NCBI GenBank assembly: GCA_035687895.1
Contig: DASRUE010000261.1
Location: 1 to 17,663, forward strand
Direction of reading: 5' to 3'
DNA: 17,663 nucleotides
Origin: JAERML01 sp035687895
GTDB taxonomy: Bacteria > Bacteroidota > Ignavibacteria > UBA10030 > UBA6906
Each line of letters starts with the position of its first letter. Positions within the stretch are counted from its first letter, which is position 1. Shown here one piece after another: positions 8,055-16,211 of the stretch. A program made the translations under genes and the position numbers. The notes beneath the pieces are model-generated. The model did no database searches. It saw nothing but the letters and a program-made list of their open reading frames with translations, and was not told where the DNA came from.

Positions 8055-8234
8055 GCAAGGTTCGATTTGGGATTCGGAAGCTGGCGGGAAAAAATACTCC
8101 GACCAGCAAGGACAGGCCTGTTGCTGGCACAAGATAAGAGTTTGCGTCGTGCATTGCAATCAGACTAACCGTTGCTGAAGGCTGGCCTTATCATAAGCAG
8201 AAAGCAACGGCAGTTGAACGAAGAAACCAGTGGA
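8055..8234 (-). other. Gap between symporter and lpxA with hairpins
   Basis: 180 bp without a gene. Just after the symporter stop lies a strong inverted repeat, CCGTTGCT (8169-8176) with AGCAACGG (8203-8210), not followed by a T-run. Closer to lpxA is a second, CCAGCAA (8103-8109) with TTGCTGG (8121-8127), followed seven bases later on the minus strand by six T (8089-8094 region), which could act as a weak terminator or attenuator. The two elements suggest that lpxA is transcriptionally set apart from the symporter. Confidence 0.5.
8131..8159 (-). promoter_or_regulatory. Possible promoter for lpxA
   Basis: Minus-strand TTGCAA (8154-8159), 17-bp spacer, TATCTT (8131-8136). Transcription would start near 8124, about 70 nt before the lpxA ATG. 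Each hexamer departs from consensus by two or fewer bases and the spacer is ideal, but the start would fall in the hairpin at 8103-8127, which makes the call tentative. Confidence 0.4.
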
Positions 8235-10148
8235 TCATTTTCTTAGCTTTACAGGCACATCCGGCTTCTCCCCGGAGATTGATTTCGACATAACAACAAC
8301 TGCCACAATCCCAATGACAACAAACAGCAGCCCCATTCCATAGTCACCGAGAAGGAGTTTTCCCATCCCAAACAGCGCCATATAGACGACAACAACGCCG
8401 CTCACCCAACCCACTGCCAGCCGCCCGAACCCACTGTCGCTTTTCACATCCGGCAGCTCTGCCGCGATCGACTTCCACCCAATTCCACCAGGATGGACTC
8501 GCCGGTAGAATGTATGGAGCACTTTCGGGTCAACCGGCCTGGTAAGAAAGGTCACGATAAGCCACACGATGGTCGTTCCGAGCACTGTGGGGTAGAGCGT
8601 AATCGGCGACTGCAGGCCATAAGCAAGAGCAAGCGGATAAATGATCAGCGGCGTGACAAGTGCAGCGATCTCTGTCCAGGCATTGATCCGCCACCAGAAC
8701 CAGCGCAGAATAAGGACAGCCCCCATCCCTGCACTTGCGTTAATAATAAACTCCCATGCCCCCGCTATACTTGTAAGCACGTATCTCGCAATAAGAAGGG
8801 AGAAGATGAGAAGCACTGCAACGGCAATCCGGGAAATGAGTACGTAGTGCTTATCCGGTGCAGATTTCCTTATGAACCGCCGGTAGAAGTCATTAATTAT
8901 GTACGATGTCCCCCAATTCAGTTGCGCCGAGATGGTTGACATGTACGCCGCAAGGAACACCGCGATGAGCAGACCGAGCAGACCGGGCGGGAGAAACTTT
9001 AGCATCATTTTGGGAAAGAGCAGACGCGGCGCTACGGTGTTCTCGTATTTTTCATAGAAGTGAAGGAATTCTGCCGAATGATACGCGGGATCAGCCGAGG
9101 AGAGTAGTGCTTTGTTGGCATATGCTTCTTCCACCTGTGCAAACAAGGGTGGGTTCTCTGTCTTGAGGACATCAACACTCTCTGCCCGTGGAAGAACAAC
9201 CAGTGCAGCGAGTGCCACAAGGATCCAAGGCCAGGGCCGGACCGTGTAGTGCGCAACGGTAAACCAGAGTGCAGCAAAAAGGCTATGCCTCTCGTCCTTG
9301 GCAGCCATCATGCGCTGTGCAATGTACCCGCCACCCCCGGGATCTGCGCCCGGGTACCAGCTTGACCACCACTGCAGCCCGACATACGCCGCAAACGATC
9401 CCACTGTCAGCGCAAGCACACCGGCAGCCATGCCCGTTGGACCCGCATCACCAATTCTCGGCACGAAGCTAAGAACCTCCACGGACAGGATATTCTTGAA
9501 ATTCGCCGCCCCACCAACCTCCGGCAACTGAACGACGACCACGGCAAGGACAATACAGCCAATCATCGCAATGACGAACTGCAGGGCATCCGTCCGTGAT
9601 GTGCCGACCAACCCTGACGCCGCAGCATAGACTGCAACAACCGCGGCCACGATTACCACAAGAAGAAACGAATCAAGTCCTGGCAGCACCACCTGGAAGA
9701 TTGACTGCAGAGCAGCATGCACCCACGCCAATACAATGGCATTCATGAACAGCCCGAGATACACCGCACGCAATCCACGAAGGACGGCTGCCACTTTGCC
9801 TGAATAGCGCAGTTCAACAAGCTCAACATCCGTCATGATTCCGGCCCGTCGCCAGAGCTTCGCGAAGAAAAACACTGTCAGCATCGCGCCGATCGCCATA
9901 TTCCACCAGAGCCAATTGCCGGCGATACCGTTTCGTGCGACCAACTCTGTAACGGCCAGAGGTGTATCTGCGGCAAATGTTGTGGCCACCATTGCTGTCC
10001 CTGCCACATACCACGGCAGATTCCGGCCCGACAGAAAGAACTCCTCGGTGTTCTTCCCCGCCTTGCGCGAATAGTACGCGGCAACCCCGAAGGTTAGGAG
10101 AAACATGGCAGCGATGACTGCAATATCCAGCCAGTGTAGCAAATGCAT
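8235..10148 (-). CDS. Sodium:solute symporter, SSS (SLC5-like) family
   Basis: Integral inner-membrane transporter of 637 residues with about 13-15 hydrophobic spans. The N-terminus (YYSRKAGKNTEEFFLSGRNL, 25-44) is the typical SSS opening. GTAMVATTFAADTP (50-63) corresponds to the discontinuous TM1 that forms part of the sodium and substrate site, and MSTISAQLNWGTSYIINDFY to the conserved TM8 segment of the second sodium-site half. A loop of about 60 polar residues (near 325-375) and a charged C-terminal end are also visible. The ATG at 10148 is fixed by a perfect AGGAGG seven bases upstream. The gene starts 11 bp after the GH20 hexosaminidase stop, so a sugar such as GlcNAc or a chito-oligosaccharide is a reasonable substrate guess, but SSS substrates are too diverse to name from sequence. 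Confidence 0.92.
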   Translation of the reverse strand: MHLLHWLDIAVIAAMFLLTFGVAAYYSRKAGKNTEEFFLSGRNLPWYVAGTAMVATTFAADTPLAVTELVARNGIAGNWLWWNMAIGAMLTVFFFAKLWRRAGIMTDVELVELRYSGKVAAVLRGLRAVYLGLFMNAIVLAWVHAALQSIFQVVLPGLDSFLLVVIVAAVVAVYAAASGLVGTSRTDALQFVIAMIGCIVLAVVVVQLPEVGGAANFKNILSVEVLSFVPRIGDAGPTGMAAGVLALTVGSFAAYVGLQWWSSWYPGADPGGGGYIAQRMMAAKDERHSLFAALWFTVAHYTVRPWPWILVALAALVVLPRAESVDVLKTENPPLFAQVEEAYANKALLSSADPAYHSAEFLHFYEKYENTVAPRLLFPKMMLKFLPPGLLGLLIAVFLAAYMSTISAQLNWGTSYIINDFYRRFIRKSAPDKHYVLISRIAVAVLLIFSLLIARYVLTSIAGAWEFIINASAGMGAVLILRWFWWRINAWTEIAALVTPLIIYPLALAYGLQSPITLYPTVLGTTIVWLIVTFLTRPVDPKVLHTFYRRVHPGGIGWKSIAAELPDVKSDSGFGRLAVGWVSGVVVVYMALFGMGKLLLGDYGMGLLFVVIGIVAVVVMSKSISGEKPDVPVKLRK

Positions 10149-10155
10149 GGGCCTT

Positions 10156-10161
10156 CCTCCT
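10156..10161 (-). promoter_or_regulatory. Strong Shine-Dalgarno site of the SSS symporter
   Basis: Minus-strand AGGAGG seven bases before the ATG at 10148. Its first two bases are shared with the TAG stop of the hexosaminidase (10160-10162), so termination and re-initiation are physically linked. It is the best ribosome site in the window. Confidence 0.85.
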
Positions 10162-12244
10162 ATTTCGTGGGAATGTTGCCGAGCGCCCGGGCAACAAGTT
10201 TTTCAATGGCCGGGAGGATCATCAGCTCCGTCTGGCCTCGCGGTTCTTTTGCTCTTTCGATTGCTTCAAGTGCCTCTTTCTCCCATGCCACATCTCCCCT
10301 CACCCCGCTTTGAATGTACCCAAGCGACTCAACGCCAATGTCTGCCACTCTGCTGAGATCTTCAGACATGGAAGCGATCTCCGCAAGAGGGGGCGACCTC
10401 GTGATAATCACCGAAAGATGCAGGTGGTTTTCCTTCCAGCCACGGAGGATGTACATCAGGCTGTTAGCAAGGGAGTCCCCGCTTTCCAATCCAGCCAGAT
10501 ACCGGTCGACTGCACTTCGAAATCGCCGCGCTTCGACAGCATCCGGTCTGGCAGCATCCACGACTCGCGTGAGCGGAGAGTATGACGTATGTGGTTTCAA
10601 TCTCCCGCGAACATATCCCTTCACAGGTTCCAGCACGTCCACGAGCGTTTTCAACGCTGCGATATCACGGTCGCCTGTGAGACGGCGCAGCAGCATCTCA
10701 TAGTTTTTTTCGTGAGTAAGGCCATGCTCTTCCAGTTGCAGACTAATTCGGTCGAGACGGCGATACATGTCATCGACATTCACGACCGTCCGGGGTGACC
10801 AGAGCCGCTCGGCAATCGCCGCGGTCCTTGGCCAGATCCGGGAGTCGATGGTCTCCGGAGAGACAAACTCCGCCCACATCGTCGCCTCTCCGCCAAGGAT
10901 GTTCCCTTTCCCCTCATCGGAGAGTTGCACATCTTCAGGAAGCGGATCATTGAGATAGTGAATGTCGGTGGGTTGGATGAGATCTATATAATACCCGTTC
11001 GAGAGAATGCTGCGGTACCCCAGCTTCGCAGCGCGCTCCATCGCCCCCCTTCCCCGCCAGGAATGGATGACAACATTGGTCGGCATTGCTTCGTGGAGGA
11101 TTTCATCCCATCCAATCATGACCTTCTTGTGTTTCGTCACGATCGCAAGGAGTCTTTTGTTGAAATAGCTTTGAAGGGTACCGTTATCCTGGATATTGTT
11201 CTCAGCTTTGAAGCGCTGGATGTCCGGATTGTTATCCCAGTGTTCGGCACTGTGCCCGGTATGCTCAACCTCATCTCCTCCGATGTGGAAGAAGGGATCG
11301 GGGAACAGGTCCGCCATCTCACCGAACAGCCTGTCGAGAAACTCGTAGGTGTATTCGCTGGCCGGATTCAAAACCGGATAGAATATTCCCCACTTCCGCT
11401 CGACCGTGACGGTGCCAGGCGCACTTGAGAGTTCCGGGTACGCCGCAATCAATGCCGTCGCATGGCCCGGTACGTCGAACTCGGGAACGACTCGTATTCC
11501 CCGGTTGTCAGCATACTCCACGACTTCTTTGATCTGACTCTGTGTATAATAGAGTCCATCCGATCCGATCTTATGCAGCTTTGGAAATTCCTTGCTCTCC
11601 ACACGAAATCCCTGGTCATCGCACAAATGCCAGTGGAACACGTTCATCTTCACCGCCGCCATGCCGTCGATGTTCCGCTTGATCACATCCATCGGCATGA
11701 AATGGCGCGCCGCGTCGATCATCAAACCACGCCATGGAAATCGAGGGCGGTCTTCAATTCTTACGCCGGGCAGGTAGAAGCCCTGAGCATCTGCAGTCAG
11801 CAATTGCAGCATCGTTTCCATACCCCGAAGCGCGCCAAGATCGGTCTCAGCATTCAGGCCGATGCCTCTCGATGAGACCACGAGGACGTACGATTCATCT
11901 TCGCCAAGTTCGATGTTTCCCGCGCGCTGTGTGGTAATGGTGAGTGAAGGGGATTCCACCTCAGCATCGGGGACGATGAAGTCTTGCGGCAGAAAGAGGC
12001 CTGTCCTTTCAGAGAGACGTCGCAACATCCTCGTCGCAGCGGAATACAGGCGCTCGTGTGCGTTCCCCTGGATGACAATCCGGAACGATGTGTCCACCCG
12101 AAAGGCCAGCTCAGTGAACATAATGTTTTCAGGAATGGGCATCAGAGAGATGCTTGAAGGTGCTTCACCGGCAGAGACATTCCCGAACAGGAACATCCTA
12201 CATAGGAGCAGTGGAACGAGACGGTACACGCGGATCTGGAGCAT
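10160..12244 (-). CDS. Family 20 beta-N-acetylhexosaminidase, exported
   Basis: Glycosidase releasing terminal GlcNAc or GalNAc from chito-oligosaccharides, glycoproteins or cell-wall fragments by substrate-assisted catalysis. The 694-residue protein opens with a hydrophobic export signal (about 1-25, ending near VSAGEA). A GH20b-like domain follows (about 30-165) and a TIM barrel (about 168-510). RPRFPWRGLMIDAARHF (166-182), WHLCDDQGFR (205-214), PEFDVPGH (254-261), the catalytic pair Asp324-Glu325 in HIGGDEVEHTG, and WPRTAAIAERLW (471-482) are all intact. A helical C-terminal region of about 180 residues follows. The ATG at 12244 has only a partial GCAGG site. It lies between lpxC-fabZ and the symporter in the same direction; with the symporter it forms a two-gene glycan-use cassette. 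Periplasmic versus surface location is not decided. Confidence 0.95.
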   Translation of the reverse strand: MLQIRVYRLVPLLLCRMFLFGNVSAGEAPSSISLMPIPENIMFTELAFRVDTSFRIVIQGNAHERLYSAATRMLRRLSERTGLFLPQDFIVPDAEVESPSLTITTQRAGNIELGEDESYVLVVSSRGIGLNAETDLGALRGMETMLQLLTADAQGFYLPGVRIEDRPRFPWRGLMIDAARHFMPMDVIKRNIDGMAAVKMNVFHWHLCDDQGFRVESKEFPKLHKIGSDGLYYTQSQIKEVVEYADNRGIRVVPEFDVPGHATALIAAYPELSSAPGTVTVERKWGIFYPVLNPASEYTYEFLDRLFGEMADLFPDPFFHIGGDEVEHTGHSAEHWDNNPDIQRFKAENNIQDNGTLQSYFNKRLLAIVTKHKKVMIGWDEILHEAMPTNVVIHSWRGRGAMERAAKLGYRSILSNGYYIDLIQPTDIHYLNDPLPEDVQLSDEGKGNILGGEATMWAEFVSPETIDSRIWPRTAAIAERLWSPRTVVNVDDMYRRLDRISLQLEEHGLTHEKNYEMLLRRLTGDRDIAALKTLVDVLEPVKGYVRGRLKPHTSYSPLTRVVDAARPDAVEARRFRSAVDRYLAGLESGDSLANSLMYILRGWKENHLHLSVIITRSPPLAEIASMSEDLSRVADIGVESLGYIQSGVRGDVAWEKEALEAIERAKEPRGQTELMILPAIEKLVARALGNIPTK

Positions 12245-12416
12245 GAAATGCCTGCTGAGTTGTCTGGATTATGTGGAACGCCGAGATGGAGAGGGAGACA
12301 ACAGAAGGAACGGATTTGACTTCAGGCGCGGACGAAACCGCCGGCGGCTTCAAAGGCATACAACATGCAAACGAACATCGTGAGTGCCCATACAACAGAC
12401 CCTAAGGACGAAGAGC
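12245..12416 (-). other. Gap between lpxC-fabZ and hexosaminidase with a palindrome
   Basis: 172 bp without a gene. The main feature is a near-perfect 18-bp palindrome at 12334-12351 (GAAACCGCC/GGCGGCTTC), which in RNA forms a stem with a CCGG loop, but no T-run follows on the minus strand. I saw no convincing promoter or terminator. The palindrome could be a protein-binding site or a transcript-stabilising hairpin. Confidence 0.4.
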
Positions 12417-13889
12417 CTAATTATTGTTTTGCATGTCCGTGGGAACGGAACGGGTCTGACTGCCGTTGCCGCCCGGCATCTGTCCCCGGGTATCGACCCT
12501 GTCGATGATGGATGCCATCATTTCTGCTTCGGCCACGAGGTCGCCGCTGACGAAGGCTTTCCCTTTCATCACGCATATCTTGCTCTTGCGGCTCACCAAC
12601 GTCAGTTCGAACACAAGCTGGTCGCCTGGAAGAACCGGCTTCCGGAACTTGACATTGTTGATGGACATGAAGTAGACCAGCTTGTCGCCCGGGTTCTCGA
12701 CGCCGTTGAGAAGGAGAATGCCTCCAGTTTGTGCCATCCCTTCAATAATCAGCACACCCGGCATCACTGGTTGCCCCGGGAAGTGCCCCTCGAAGAATGG
12801 TTCATTCGTGGTCACATTCTTGACGCCGACAATGCTCTCGTCGATCTTGAAATCGATGATCTTGTCCACAAACAGGAACGGGGAACGGTGCGGGAGAATC
12901 TTCTTGATCGCATTGATGTCGAAGACCACTCCTGCCTTCCGCTCGTGCTGGTACTTGCGGACGAGTTTCTTTTGCTGGTAGAGTTTCCTGATTTTCCTGG
13001 CGAACTCGATGTTGCTCGCGTGTCCGGGGCGGGCAGCGAGGATTTGCGCCTTCAGTGGCACGCCAATGAGAGCCAGGTCACCCATCATGTCCAGGAGTTT
13101 GTGCCTGGCCGGTTCGTTCGGGAAGTAGAGCGGACGGTTGTTGAGAACGCCATTGCTTCCGAGGATTACCGAAGACCTGATGCCGAGTTTGTCACTGATC
13201 CGTTTGAGTTCCGCATCGTTCAGGTCCCTATCAACAATCACGATGGCATTGTCCAGAGTGCCGCCGCGTATCAACCCCTGACTGTGGAGCATCTCGACTT
13301 CATGAAGGAAGCAGAAGGTTCGGCACGGCGCGAAGTCGGTAACGAACTCCTTTTCCAGGTTGAACAATCCGGTATGCTGGCTGCCAAGCGCCGGGTTGTG
13401 ATAGTCCACCATCACAGTGATGCGATAGTCGTCCGTGGGAAGCGCGACGATATCCACACCCTTCTCTTCATTATGGTAATGGACAGTCTGGTCGATGATA
13501 AGGTAGTCCTTCGGCGCGTTTTGCTTCTCGAAACCGGCTTTCATCAAGACGTCCACGTACGGCTTGGCGCTTCCGTCCCCGATGGGCGGCTCGTTGGCAT
13601 CAAGCTCGATCAAAACGTTGTCCACCTGCAGACCTACCAGAGCAGCCATCACGTGCTCAACGGTGTGGATCCTTGCCTCGCCAATTGCAATAGTAGTGCC
13701 ACGCGAAATATCAACGACGTGGTCAACATCAGCCGGCACCTCCGGAGATCCACCGAGATCAATTCGCCGGAACCGGATACCGTAGTTCTCAGGCGCCGGT
13801 TTGAACGTCATCGTGGAGATGCTTCCGGTGTGGAGCCCGATTCCACTCATCGAAACCGGTTGCTTGATGGTACGCTGTTGAACGAGCAT
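12417..13889 (-). CDS. lpxC-fabZ: Bifunctional LpxC deacetylase - FabZ dehydratase fusion
   Basis: One 490-residue protein carrying two enzymes. Residues 1 to about 305 are LpxC, the zinc-dependent UDP-3-O-acyl-GlcNAc deacetylase and committed step of lipid A synthesis: catalytic Glu78 and zinc ligand His79 in TVEH, His263 and Asp267 in HKLLD, and catalytic His290 in GHASN. Residues about 322-465 are FabZ, the 3-hydroxyacyl-ACP dehydratase: ILPHRSPFLFVDKI (331-344), His369 in FFEGHFPG and Glu383 in IIEGMAQ. A polar tail of about 25 residues follows. The fusion is characteristic of Bacteroidota, Chlorobi and relatives. It places in one chain two enzymes that compete for the same hydroxyacyl pool. 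Start ATG at 13889 has GGAG (13895-13898) 5 nt upstream; lpxD ends 24 bp before it. Confidence 0.98.
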   Translation of the reverse strand: MLVQQRTIKQPVSMSGIGLHTGSISTMTFKPAPENYGIRFRRIDLGGSPEVPADVDHVVDISRGTTIAIGEARIHTVEHVMAALVGLQVDNVLIELDANEPPIGDGSAKPYVDVLMKAGFEKQNAPKDYLIIDQTVHYHNEEKGVDIVALPTDDYRITVMVDYHNPALGSQHTGLFNLEKEFVTDFAPCRTFCFLHEVEMLHSQGLIRGGTLDNAIVIVDRDLNDAELKRISDKLGIRSSVILGSNGVLNNRPLYFPNEPARHKLLDMMGDLALIGVPLKAQILAARPGHASNIEFARKIRKLYQQKKLVRKYQHERKAGVVFDINAIKKILPHRSPFLFVDKIIDFKIDESIVGVKNVTTNEPFFEGHFPGQPVMPGVLIIEGMAQTGGILLLNGVENPGDKLVYFMSINNVKFRKPVLPGDQLVFELTLVSRKSKICVMKGKAFVSGDLVAEAEMMASIIDRVDTRGQMPGGNGSQTRSVPTDMQNNN

Positions 13890-13913
13890 AACAACTCCAA
13901 AGAGATGGTGGGG

Positions 13914-15077
13914 TTACTTCTTTGATTTCGGATTTCGCATCTTGGGTTTCGCATTTCGCCCGCCTGTCTCTTTGAGTCTTCTGAGGCGGGTAGGAGCCGC
14001 GGCTTTCATGGGATTGCCGTCCCGTGCAGTCAGTCCCTTTTCCAGTTGATCAATTTTTTGCTGCAATGCCCTTACTGTTGTGAGGAGTTCAGGGAGCCGA
14101 AGCACAGCGCCCTGAATGCGGAATGCCTCTCTGTGCGGCTGTGCCGGATAGCCGAAGTACGTTTGTCCGGGTTTTGCAATCGAACGGTGGATGCCCGACT
14201 GGGCGCCGATCTTCGTCCCGTCGGCAATCTCAAGATGGCCGGTGATCCCCACCTGTCCGCCAATCATGTTGTTCTTCCCGAGCCTTGTGCTGCCTGAAAT
14301 ACCCGCCTGCGCAGCGATCACGGTATTCTCACCGATCACCACATTGTGTGCAATTTGAATCAGGTTGTCGAGCTTTGCTCCCTTCTTTATACGAGTCTCT
14401 CCCAGGGTGGCCCGGTCGAGTGTACAATTCGCCCCAATCTCCACGTCGTCCTCTATCACCACAATTCCGAGTTGCGGAATTTTCTCAAACGTGCCGTCAG
14501 GTTTTGGCGCGAATCCAAACCCATCGCTCCCCACCACTGCTCCAGAATGGATGATCACCCGCGCGCCGATCCTGCATCCCTCCCGCACCGTGACGTTGGC
14601 ATGCAGCAAGGTTTCATTCCCGACCGTCACCTGCTCACCGAGAACCACTCCATGGCCGATCATCGCACCATCACCAATCGCGCATCGATCACCGATAACG
14701 GCATGGGCACCCACGCGCACGTTGCGGCCGAGCGTGACAGAGGGTGCGATAACTGCGGTGGAGTGAATGCCGGGTGGCAACGGGTCACTCGGGGGATTGA
14801 AGGTAACGAGAATTTTCAGGAATGCAGTGTAGGGATCATCAACGCGGAGGAGGACAGGACGCGGACCGGTCGCATCACTGGCGACGGTTTCCAGGTTGCG
14901 CGCAACGATGACGGATGAGGCACCGGTCGTTCCCAGAAATCGGATGTACTTCGGGTTGGCAAGGAAGGTGATGTCGCCCTCCCCCGCCTCCTCGATCTTG
15001 GCCACGCGCTGAATGTCAACCGCATCGTTACCCTCAACCTCCGCGTTCAGCATTGCGGCGATTTCACGGAGCTTCAT
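13914..15077 (-). CDS. lpxD: UDP-3-O-acylglucosamine N-acyltransferase
   Basis: Third step of lipid A synthesis: N-acylation of UDP-3-O-acyl-glucosamine after LpxC. The protein has 387 residues against about 340-350 in most relatives. An N-terminal uridine-binding domain (1-100, with DITFLANPKY at 35-44) is followed by hexapeptide beta-helix repeats (about 105-300), catalytic His244 in QIAHN, FGYPAQPHRE (308-317) and a C-terminal coiled-coil helix (about 325-350). Beyond that is a very basic tail (about 355-387), whose last part is encoded by a 7-bp repeat (see 13924-13958). The tail is likely dispensable. The gene follows skp copy 2 by only 16 bp, in line with one operon. Confidence 0.96.
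   Translation of the reverse strand: MKLREIAAMLNAEVEGNDAVDIQRVAKIEEAGEGDITFLANPKYIRFLGTTGASSVIVARNLETVASDATGPRPVLLRVDDPYTAFLKILVTFNPPSDPLPPGIHSTAVIAPSVTLGRNVRVGAHAVIGDRCAIGDGAMIGHGVVLGEQVTVGNETLLHANVTVREGCRIGARVIIHSGAVVGSDGFGFAPKPDGTFEKIPQLGIVVIEDDVEIGANCTLDRATLGETRIKKGAKLDNLIQIAHNVVIGENTVIAAQAGISGSTRLGKNNMIGGQVGITGHLEIADGTKIGAQSGIHRSIAKPGQTYFGYPAQPHREAFRIQGAVLRLPELLTTVRALQQKIDQLEKGLTARDGNPMKAAAPTRLRRLKETGGRNAKPKMRNPKSKK
13924..13958. repeat. Five degenerate 7-bp repeat units inside the 3' end of lpxD
   Basis: On the plus strand the units are GATTTCG, GATTTCG, CATCTTG, GGTTTCG, CATTTCG, head to tail with exact 7-bp phase. They encode roughly residues 374-385 of LpxD. Immediately beside them CCCGCCT (13959-13965) and AGGCGGG (13984-13990) form a 7-bp inverted repeat. 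Heptad runs of this sort are typical of intergenic repeats in some FCB genomes (recollection, not searched). Here the repeat has been taken into the coding end. Confidence 0.75.
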
Positions 15078-15093
15078 GATAGCCCTGGCGGCA

Positions 15094-15612
15094 TTACTTG
15101 CCGAACGACTGCATACGCGCGAGCACCTTCTGCGTCAGATCGTTCTTGTCATTAGCATAGAGAAGCAGGATCTCCCCGCTCCGGTCGAACACGTAGTCGT
15201 ACCCATCTTCCTTGGCGATGTCCTCCAGAACCTTGAAGATCTTGTTCTGGATGGGTTTCATCACCTCATTCTGCTTCTGGAACAATTCTCCGCTCTGGCC
15301 AAACTTCTTGTTCCGGAAATCGGCGATGCTTTGGTCAAGTTCGCGCAGTTCCTTTTCCGCATCCGCGCGAGCCTGGTCGGTCAGGATCAGTTTCTTCTTG
15401 TCATACTCGTCGAATTTTTTCTTCCAGTCCGACTGCATCTTCTGCAATTCCGATTCCCATTGCGCCACCATACCATCCAGCGATCGCTGTGCATCGACCG
15501 CTTCCGGAAGCGCCTGCATGATTGTCTCAGAGTTGATATGGCCGATCTTCGATTGCGCGGACGCCAGACCCGCGACCAGCAACGCGATCACCACCAGCAC
15601 ACTGTGTTTCAT
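15094..15612 (-). CDS. Skp/OmpH-family periplasmic chaperone (copy 2)
   Basis: 172-residue exported chaperone for unfolded outer-membrane proteins. A clear signal peptide (MKHSVLVVIALLVAGLASA) is followed by the Skp opening KIGHINSETIMQALPEA. A long charged coiled-coil (about 40-115, rich in Glu, Lys and Gln) comes next, then the C-terminal return to the body domain with EDGYDYVFDRSGEILL. Start ATG at 15612 has GGAG 9 nt upstream. It is a tandem relative of the next gene upstream, 21 bp away, and similar along its whole length, so a duplication with divergence is likely. It sits between the first copy and lpxD. Confidence 0.93.
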   Translation of the reverse strand: MKHSVLVVIALLVAGLASAQSKIGHINSETIMQALPEAVDAQRSLDGMVAQWESELQKMQSDWKKKFDEYDKKKLILTDQARADAEKELRELDQSIADFRNKKFGQSGELFQKQNEVMKPIQNKIFKVLEDIAKEDGYDYVFDRSGEILLLYANDKNDLTQKVLARMQSFGK

Positions 15613-15633
15613 TGTCCGTCGCTCCGTTTCTGG

Positions 15634-16161
15634 TTACTTGCCACGCTTCAGCTTGTCGATGACACGGTTGGTCAGGTCCTCCTTCGTGTCCCCGTAGAGG
15701 AGCACGCGCACCTGGTCCGTCTGGTCGAACACGAATGTATATTTCTCCTGCTTCGCCACTTGCTCGATAGCCTTCAGAATTTTCTCCTTGAGAGGGTTGA
15801 TGATCCTGTCGGTCTGTTTGGCCAGCTCGCCATCATTACCGAACTTCTCCACGCGGAATTCCTCGTAGCGGCGCCGGAGGTCGGCAAATTCCTGCTGGGC
15901 CGCTTTCTTGGCGGCGTCATTCATCAGAGCCTCTTTCTTCTGATACTCTTCGATCTTGGTGGTCAGGTCTTTTTCCATCGCGGCAAGCGAGTCCTGGAAG
16001 GGCCTGGTCATTCCGTCAATCCTTCGCTGGGCTTCCTGGGCCTCCGGGAGTTCCTGAAAGATCTTGGTTGAGTTCACGTATCCTATTTTCTGCGCCTGCG
16101 CGTCGGCATTCTGGAATGCAAACGCGATCAGGGCGCTCAGAGCAACGACGATTTGCTTCAC
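15634..16161 (-). CDS. Skp/OmpH-family periplasmic chaperone (copy 1), GTG start
   Basis: 175-residue Skp-like protein. The signal peptide runs from the GTG-coded start through ALSALIAFAFQNADAQA, followed by KIGYVNSTKIFQELPEAQEAQ, a charged coiled-coil (about 45-120) and the closing KYTFVFDQTDQVRVLLYGD block. The frame is open to an ATG at 16248, but that would run 37 bp into bamA, put 29 extra residues before the signal peptide and lack a ribosome site. GTG at 16161 has AGAGG five bases upstream and gives a length matching copy 2. It lies directly downstream of bamA with a 50-bp gap. A two-copy skp arrangement beside bamA is common in this assemblage. Confidence 0.9.
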   Translation of the reverse strand: MKQIVVALSALIAFAFQNADAQAQKIGYVNSTKIFQELPEAQEAQRRIDGMTRPFQDSLAAMEKDLTTKIEEYQKKEALMNDAAKKAAQQEFADLRRRYEEFRVEKFGNDGELAKQTDRIINPLKEKILKAIEQVAKQEKYTFVFDQTDQVRVLLYGDTKEDLTNRVIDKLKRGK

Positions 16162-16171
16162 AAGTACCTCT
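16162..16171 (-). promoter_or_regulatory. Ribosome site deciding the GTG start of skp copy 1
   Basis: Minus-strand AGAGG (16167-16171) with five bases to the GTG at 16159-16161. No comparable site precedes the alternative ATG at 16248. This is the reason for the shorter gene model. Confidence 0.7.
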
Positions 16172-16211
16172 ATGAGTAATTGGTGGAAGAATGGAACAGA
16201 GAGTATAACTA

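Noticed and set aside
8055..8159. N-terminal extension of lpxA by 35 residues
   Set aside because: The residues are Cys/Gln-rich, unlike LpxA, and cover the possible promoter and hairpin. MSTLID at 8054 starts directly at the beta-helix.
12384..13925. 513-codon open frame on the plus strand
   Set aside because: It is the exact antisense of lpxC-fabZ. The product is rich in His, Asp and Val in the way mirror frames are, has no known motif, and the minus-strand protein has every catalytic residue.
15013..16071. 352-codon open frame on the plus strand
   Set aside because: Antisense to the two skp genes. Its Leu/His/Phe-rich composition comes from the complement of Glu/Lys/Gln codons of the coiled-coils.
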